This document shows, piece after piece, positions 59,001 to 64,000 of a stretch of DNA of 64,000 nt (positions are counted from its first letter, which is position 1; each line of letters begins with the position of its first letter). The DNA is from Cheilinus undulatus (lineage: Eukaryota > Chordata > Actinopteri > Labriformes > Labridae): NCBI RefSeq assembly GCF_018320785.1, contig NC_054885.1, positions 6,212,921-6,276,920 on the forward strand. Direction: 5' to 3'. Both the position numbers and the translations under genes were made by a program. The notes under the pieces were generated by a model. That model had not been told where the DNA came from. It made no database searches and worked only from the letters and a program-made list of their open reading frames with translations.

Positions 59001-62000
59001 GATTTTCTGCACTATTGCCTCCAGTTTCAAACCTCGACCTTTCCTAGGAGGCAAAACCTTGGTGTTACCACCTGCTGGAGAAAGAGGTTGTGAAAAGGAA
59101 CCCTCTCCGAGCAGAGGGGAAGACAGCCTAGGACACGGGATATCTGTACTGGCTGAGTCATCTTCATTGTGATGGCTAGACTCAGTCTGAGCCACGGGGG
59201 AGTGATGAGAATTCGTGGCAGCCCTCTGCTGAGATGTATCCTGGAGTTGCCTTTTGGCCGGGATAGGGGAGATAAAAGAACGGACTCTCCTTCGCAACAT
59301 TAACGGATTTGTGTCTGCTGAACCCCCAGCTTTAGTTTGACGCTGCATTTTTGGCTGAGAGGAGTTCACGTCGGCTAAAGGCTTAGCAGAGCTGGGTGGA
59401 GGGGGTGGGCAGGGATGTTTGGCTTCCTCTACAGCTCCCCTTGAGGCCTCAGGTTCAGGAGCATTTTGGCCGTGAGTCATTTGTGGAGGAACAGGGCCGT
59501 GAGAAGCTACCGGAGCAGGAGGAGGAGGTGGAGGAGGGGGTTGAGTTCTGTAGTAGGACTCACCCTCCATGGTCCTGCTGCCTTCTCTTCCGGCATGTGT
59601 CGACTCCCATATCTTTAAATCAAAAAATGGGCTTTGATGAAGTGATGGTTTGACTGCTTGTTCACCCGGCATGTCACTTCTCTGTCTCTGCTCTGATTGG
59701 CTGACTTTATGTCGCCCTGGTGACGAACCAGGCTGCATAATCATCTCCTTCGATGGCCTGTTCATAGCTTTCACCCAGTCTGCCATATCATGGGGGTGAT
59801 GAGGTGGGCCGCGAGGGTGAGGATACATTTGCAGCTTATTTGGCGATTGAGTCTGGGGGGATAAACTGTGATACGGATGGTGGGAGGGAAAATGTGGGTT
59901 ACTCCTTGGCATTATATTGCCTTCTCTTGTGTCTCCGTATCGAAAACCAGGGAAAGTGCTGCCACTGCTTGCTGACAAATCAACCCCATGAAGATAGGAC
60001 TGATGTCTCGAAGGTGAAGATAAAGGATTAGTGCTCATAGGATGAGAAGGCAAGTGTGTCATATCAGCGCTTCCTCGCCTGTAGGGGTCAGCATTAATTA
60101 CACCAGACGAGTGAGCAGACTTGGAATGATACTCCACATCAGCCTCATTAGCTCCGCTGCTGCTGCTATGATGGTCAGTTTGTAAATTTGTGGAGTCTGC
60201 GCTTGCCTCTTTTGATGCTGTTTCCATTTTCACCCCTTGTTTCTCCCCGATATCTTTTTTGCTCAGATCATTGGCTGCTGCTGGAGAGGGAAATGGCTGT
60301 TGTATCACAGAGGCTCCACTATGACTTTTCTCCCTCTCTCTGTCACTTTCTCTGTCCCTCTCTGGTGTGCTGCGTCTGTTTGGCGACACATCACAGATAA
60401 CTGAACGCCGCTCTGATGGGGCTAATACAGAGCCTGATGATTTCGGCGCCTCAGTCGGACCAGTGCTGCCTGATAGTGGCTCCGGCTCTTGCAGAAGGAG
60501 TTCCTGAACAGCAGAGGATGTGGACAAAGCTTTTCTTTGTGGTAGAGAAAAGTCTGCTAAGTTTATGTGTTTTGTTGGAGTTGGCTGAGGCTCTGTAGGC
60601 TGTGGTGGATGACTCTGAGACACACCCGCCTCAGCTTTTTCAGCATTTAGCATTATCTTATTGTTGGATGCTTCTGACTTAACTGAAGGCGGAGGGTCTG
60701 TGGTAAAATCAGGCTCACTTCCATGTCTCTGGTTTGGATGTGGGTGCTTTCCAGAGGTTCCCAATTGAGCTGAAACTTCACTTTGCATCCTCATAGCTTC
60801 AGTCATACTATACGGGAGTCTGCCTTGAAACTGCTGTTGAACTTGCAGATGTGCAGGATATGCCTGCTCTGGTCTGCTGTAGCGTCTGTCTAAATTGTAA
60901 CCTTGAAGAACCTCTTGTAAAAGGCTTGGAAATTGCTGCATTTGGGAGTTCTCGTCATGACTCTTTGCTCCTTGCCCTCTCTTTACCAAAGCCTCTGCTA
61001 CAGAACCAGCATCTTTCTGTTGTACAGGGGCATATCCAGTTTGTGATTGTTGGTACCCCAAGTATCTGGAATTTGATTCCATTCCAGCCCGGCCTCTGTT
61101 CCTCGTTGACAAATCTGAGCCATATGTTGACTCCGGGTGGCCATATTTGTGGGGTCCAGACTGGGGAGGATTCTGAGTCCGTCCAAAATTTGATTTCTGG
61201 TGAAGGGAGGAATATAAACTTAGATCCATGCCCTCATCTCCATTGTGACTGCTCGCCTCTCTGAAATACGAGTGTGGCTGTTTCTCTTCTATGCAGTTGT
61301 CTTGGGGACGCTTGTTTTTTTCAGCATGACTTCCGTCAGACCTAGCTGAAACAATCACACCGACACCACTAACACTCTGCTGTTCCTCAGATGTGAGCTT
61401 TTCTTCATTATTGTGTAATCTGGAGGCTAAGTGCTGCCTGTTTTCTTTGGCCTGACCATTTTGCGCCTTTACCTCTCCATCTTGCTGCAGTACACTACTG
61501 CCTTTCTCTGTTTTCCCAGCTGTGCCTTCACTTTCATTTTTAATGATTTCACTTTTAACTTCTGCTGTCTTCCCATGACCTCCTCTTGTGTCGCCGTATG
61601 CTAAACCAGACTCTGGGAGACAGTTTGGCTGTGGAGGAGCAATACTGGATGAGGGGGAGGAGGAAACTGGAGGTGCAAAGGTTGGACTGGTCTCCGATGG
61701 AGATGAAGAAGCAGGGACATAAGTTTCACTTCCTTTACCTTCAGAAATTTTAGGTTCTTTTGAATCAGAGGGGATGTTTTTAATATTTTGATATCCAGTT
61801 GTTTCAGAACTGCTGCTTGCACCACTCATCTGCCTCACTCTCACATGCTCTCCTTCTGAAAACCCCTCCTCACGCTCCATCTTAGTCCCTGATGACGCTC
61901 CAACTGACATCAGCGAGGAGTCTTCATCAGCACCAGCATCTAAGCTGGCACTATCACCGATCCCGGCAGCTCCATCTTTAACTGTGCTCGTACTGGAGGC

Positions 62001-63695
62001 CGCACTTGCATTCCTACTCCTTGGTTGTGATAGGGGCATGCTATGTGTTGCCTGTTGCATCTGGCCTCCATCTTTCCCCTTCTTTTGTGAGAGCACGGTG
62101 TCAGTGAGGAGCATGTGTTGCACTGTGTTTGGCAAATTGGCTACTTGTGAGCTCAAGGCATTAAGACTATTCAGGCTTGAATCCTGAATTTTATCAAGCG
62201 GAGAAGCTGAATACACTGAGCCCTCGTCTCGAGACACCATTCCTGTGCCTTGACCCATTTTGCTCCGAGGAAGACCGCTTCCTCCGACTGCGCTCAAGCT
62301 GTGCGCCTTGTGACTTCCGCTGCTACCACAACTACTGATGCTGCTATTTGAATTGGGCGTGGGGCTTAATTGAGGCATGGTCTGCAGTAATCTACCTTGG
62401 CCATGGCTGCTACGTGGGTTGGATGCCGAAGGGTGTGAAGGACCGTGACCCGAGGGGTTTCCATGTGCCTCTGAGACACCCATCAGTGGGGAAGGAGAGG
62501 AGCTACAACTGGGAGAATGCACTGCAGAGGCAGCAGGAGATGGGTTGGATATGGGGCTAAAGTTTTGGTTAATCTGGGTCTGTTGAGCGTTGGGGTGCAT
62601 TGGGGATTTGGATATTTCTTGGGATGCTGCTTGAGGTATACTAGAACTGGAGGCTTGGTGATGTTTAGCATAAGCAGAGCCTGAAGACGGGCCCTGGTGC
62701 TGCATCTTCAGAGAATTATCATAACCAACCCCTAAATTGTGCTGTGAGTTTCGATGCTGTAGTGCAGCCTGCTTGTGAAGTGAGTGTGTCTGTGGGGGAT
62801 ATCCGGGGTAATTTGAAGTGTGGTAACCCTGTTGAACATTCTCCATTTGCCCCACATTGTTAGCAGCAACTGAACTGGAGACTGAGTTTGAACTGGAGTT
62901 GACACTAGGAGAGCTGTTGACTTTAGGATCGAACCCAGTGCCGGCAGTCCCGTCGTGATATCTTTGTGGAGGGGGGCTGTACATTCCTGATGACCCTGTG
63001 GATGCACCACCCTGCGGGGAGTAGTGTGGATACTGGGGGGTCATTCTGTGCCCAGAGTGTGGATAGCTTCTCTGCTGTTGGTGCACGGCAGGGAAGGTTT
63101 GCCCATGCTGGCGGTGCTGCATCTGAGAACCCGGCACCGTCTGCATTGCAGGGTTCTGACTCAAACTGTACTGGTGAGACGGAGAGAACGCTCCAGCACC
63201 AGCACTTCCACTTGAAGCAGCGCTGGCAGCGAAATCTGCTGGATATGACATCATGCCAGATGATGGTGCAGAGCCAGATCCAGCATGCCGGTACTGATGA
63301 GGTATATGCCCATCCAAATTAGGGTACCCAAAGCCAGCGCCATAGCCCATACCACCTCTTCTGTGCCTATCCTTTCCACCCATTGAAAAATAATAATCCA
63401 TGACGTCCTTCCTGTAGGGGTTGTTAGTGTTGCTGCTGTGAATGCTCCCCTGCGCTGGCGCTGCCTCCACAGCTCCTCTGTTTCGAGCGCTGTAAGCGAG
63501 CATGTGGCTGGCCTGGCTGGGGTGGGGATGGCCTCTGTGCAGGCTCTGCTGTTGCATCCCTGCGTAATCATCGGTCATCCTTGGAGAGATTTGAGGCTCT
63601 GCTGGCTGAGGGGGATACAGAGGTCCCCCTGCACCCCTCCCACTGAACCCTGGGGGCAGAGAGGGCGGAGCTGGACTGTTTGAAAAATTCTGCAT
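53051..63695 (-). CDS. tcf20: Transcription factor 20 (TCF20/SPBP), chromatin cofactor with extended PHD finger
   Basis: Exons in transcript order are 63695-56709 (2,329 codons in one exon), 53987-53894, 53359-53310 and 53110-53051 (stop TGA), giving 2,396 aa; human TCF20 is about 1,960. Seen: Ser/Gln/Pro-rich low-complexity N-terminus; [13 protein letters not shown] near residue 375; [12 protein letters not shown] near 920; [18 protein letters not shown] near 1470; [18 protein letters not shown] near 1547; the AT-hook-like [15 protein letters not shown] near 1790. The C-terminus holds a C2HC/PHD module: [10 protein letters not shown] near 2063, WVHEGCIVW near 2295, then [18 protein letters not shown] and [20 protein letters not shown] on the small exons. 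The protein ends EQSERG as TCF20 does. These motifs choose TCF20 over its paralogue RAI1. Known: nuclear co-regulator that binds nucleosomes through the ePHD. The giant exon reads on into the intron to 56415; that tail is not coding. Confidence 0.93.
53437..53880. mobile_element. TTAA-type MITE, copy 2, 14 nt from a tcf20 splice donor
   Basis: The left end TTAAAGGTCACATATTTTAC (TTAA at 53437-53440) and the right end CATGATATGTGACTTTTAA form TIRs. Same family as 36.59-37.09 kb. It occupies most of the 534-bp intron between the 53359 and 53894 exons; its right TTAA (53876-53879) is 14 nt from the donor GT at 53893-53892. Confidence 0.7.
54913..55285. mobile_element. hAT-type non-autonomous element, family A copy 4
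   Basis: The left end TAGGGATGCATGATATT and the right end inward CGATGCACAATATTATCAGC form imperfect TIRs. The interior shares TCAGTCCTTTGAACACAATT and GGCCTGTAAGTCCAGCCC with the other copies. It lies in the first tcf20 coding intron. Confidence 0.65.
55320..56010 (+). pseudogene. Truncated Tc1 transposon in tcf20 intron
   Basis: The plus strand at 55635-55829 reads [31 protein letters not shown] and [20 protein letters not shown], the Tc1 DNA-binding region. The flanking text ACTGATTGGGAAGGATTTGG also matches. Same family as 41.9-43.2 kb. The catalytic half is missing. Confidence 0.75.
56719..56732 (-). promoter_or_regulatory. CTCF-like motif inside tcf20 coding exon 1
   Basis: The minus strand reads GCACTAGATGGCGC, matching 13 of 14 positions of CCASYAGRKGGCRS. 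It sits 10 bp before the exon's splice donor and overlaps codons for EALDGAR. Confidence 0.3.
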
Positions 63696-64000
63696 TGTTC
63701 TTCCAAGTTGGGGTTGAAATATCTGTCAACGTCTATGTGGGAATGCTTCTGATCAAAAACTGGCACACAGCATTAACCATAAATGACAAAAAGAGTCTGT
63801 AAGAGCCTGGCAGTGAAGCAACAAAATGCTGTCAGAATCCAAGAAAGATTCAAGCTTGGGGAATATATATCAGAGACGATATGATCACTTCTTTTGTTGC
63901 AGAAAGTCAGTGGGATGGTTTAGCTTATGATAATTTCATTGGTGTATGAAAAGGCCAAATGTAAGAATGTGATGACAGTGTGGTTGTTCTTGTTTTTTAA
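63696..64000 (-). other. Upstream of the tcf20 start: 5' UTR and intron
   Basis: Two plausible minus-strand acceptors precede the ATG: exon start at 63759 (GTGTGCCAG) or at 63722 (GTTGACAG). The rest to the window edge reads as intron, with no coding evidence. Upstream exons and the promoter lie outside. Confidence 0.4.

Noticed and set aside
57557..63683. Many plus-strand and alternate-frame ORFs opposite tcf20
   Set aside because: They are shadows of a long GC-richer coding exon and show no domain, start context or splice evidence.

Overview
The window is vertebrate nuclear DNA, almost certainly from a teleost fish. It is AT-rich, with GT-AG introns, long UTRs and many degenerate transposon copies. 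Tc1/mariner, hAT and TTAA-site MITEs, tRNA-derived SINEs and the 3' end of a LINE are all present in typical fish forms. I see three protein-coding genes. I could run no search, so family names rest on recognised motifs.

Region by region: (1) 1-24,200 is non-coding and repeat-rich. It holds two copies of a hAT-like repeat with an internal minisatellite, several hAT and Tc1 relics with recognisable target-site duplications, a LINE pol fragment, SINEs and a possible processed-pseudogene relic. (2) About 24,240-34,057 (+) is an emp2-like gene: one non-coding 5' exon, four coding exons (162 aa, four-membrane-segment PMP22/EMP family) and a 1-kb 3' UTR with two strong hairpins. Its first coding intron carries a five-unit tandem array apparently built from a LINE reverse-transcriptase segment. 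(3) 34,123-46,271 and beyond (-) is a GSG1/GSG1L-family gene: five coding exons, 341 aa, plus a 5' UTR exon. Its introns are heavily occupied by Tc1 elements, a long-TIR Tc1-type element and a 0.9-kb pentanucleotide satellite. It converges on emp2 with oppositely oriented AATAAA signals only about 20 bp apart. (4) 46.4-51 kb is intergenic, with nested MITEs and a Tc1 relic. (5) About 51.2-63.8 kb (-) is tcf20, with one giant 2,329-codon exon followed by three small exons that complete the extended PHD finger (2,396 aa). The window ends just upstream of its start codon.

emp2 and the GSG1-family gene both encode four-helix tetraspan proteins of the wider claudin/PMP22 fold, placed tail to tail. 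tcf20 encodes a nuclear chromatin cofactor. The sequence shows no pathway shared by the three. I found no clearly novel biological system. The most unusual items are the RT-derived tandem array, the convergent overlapping poly(A) region, the emp2 3' UTR hairpins, the cysteine-free first extracellular loop of the EMP2-like protein, and repeats sitting very close to splice donors.
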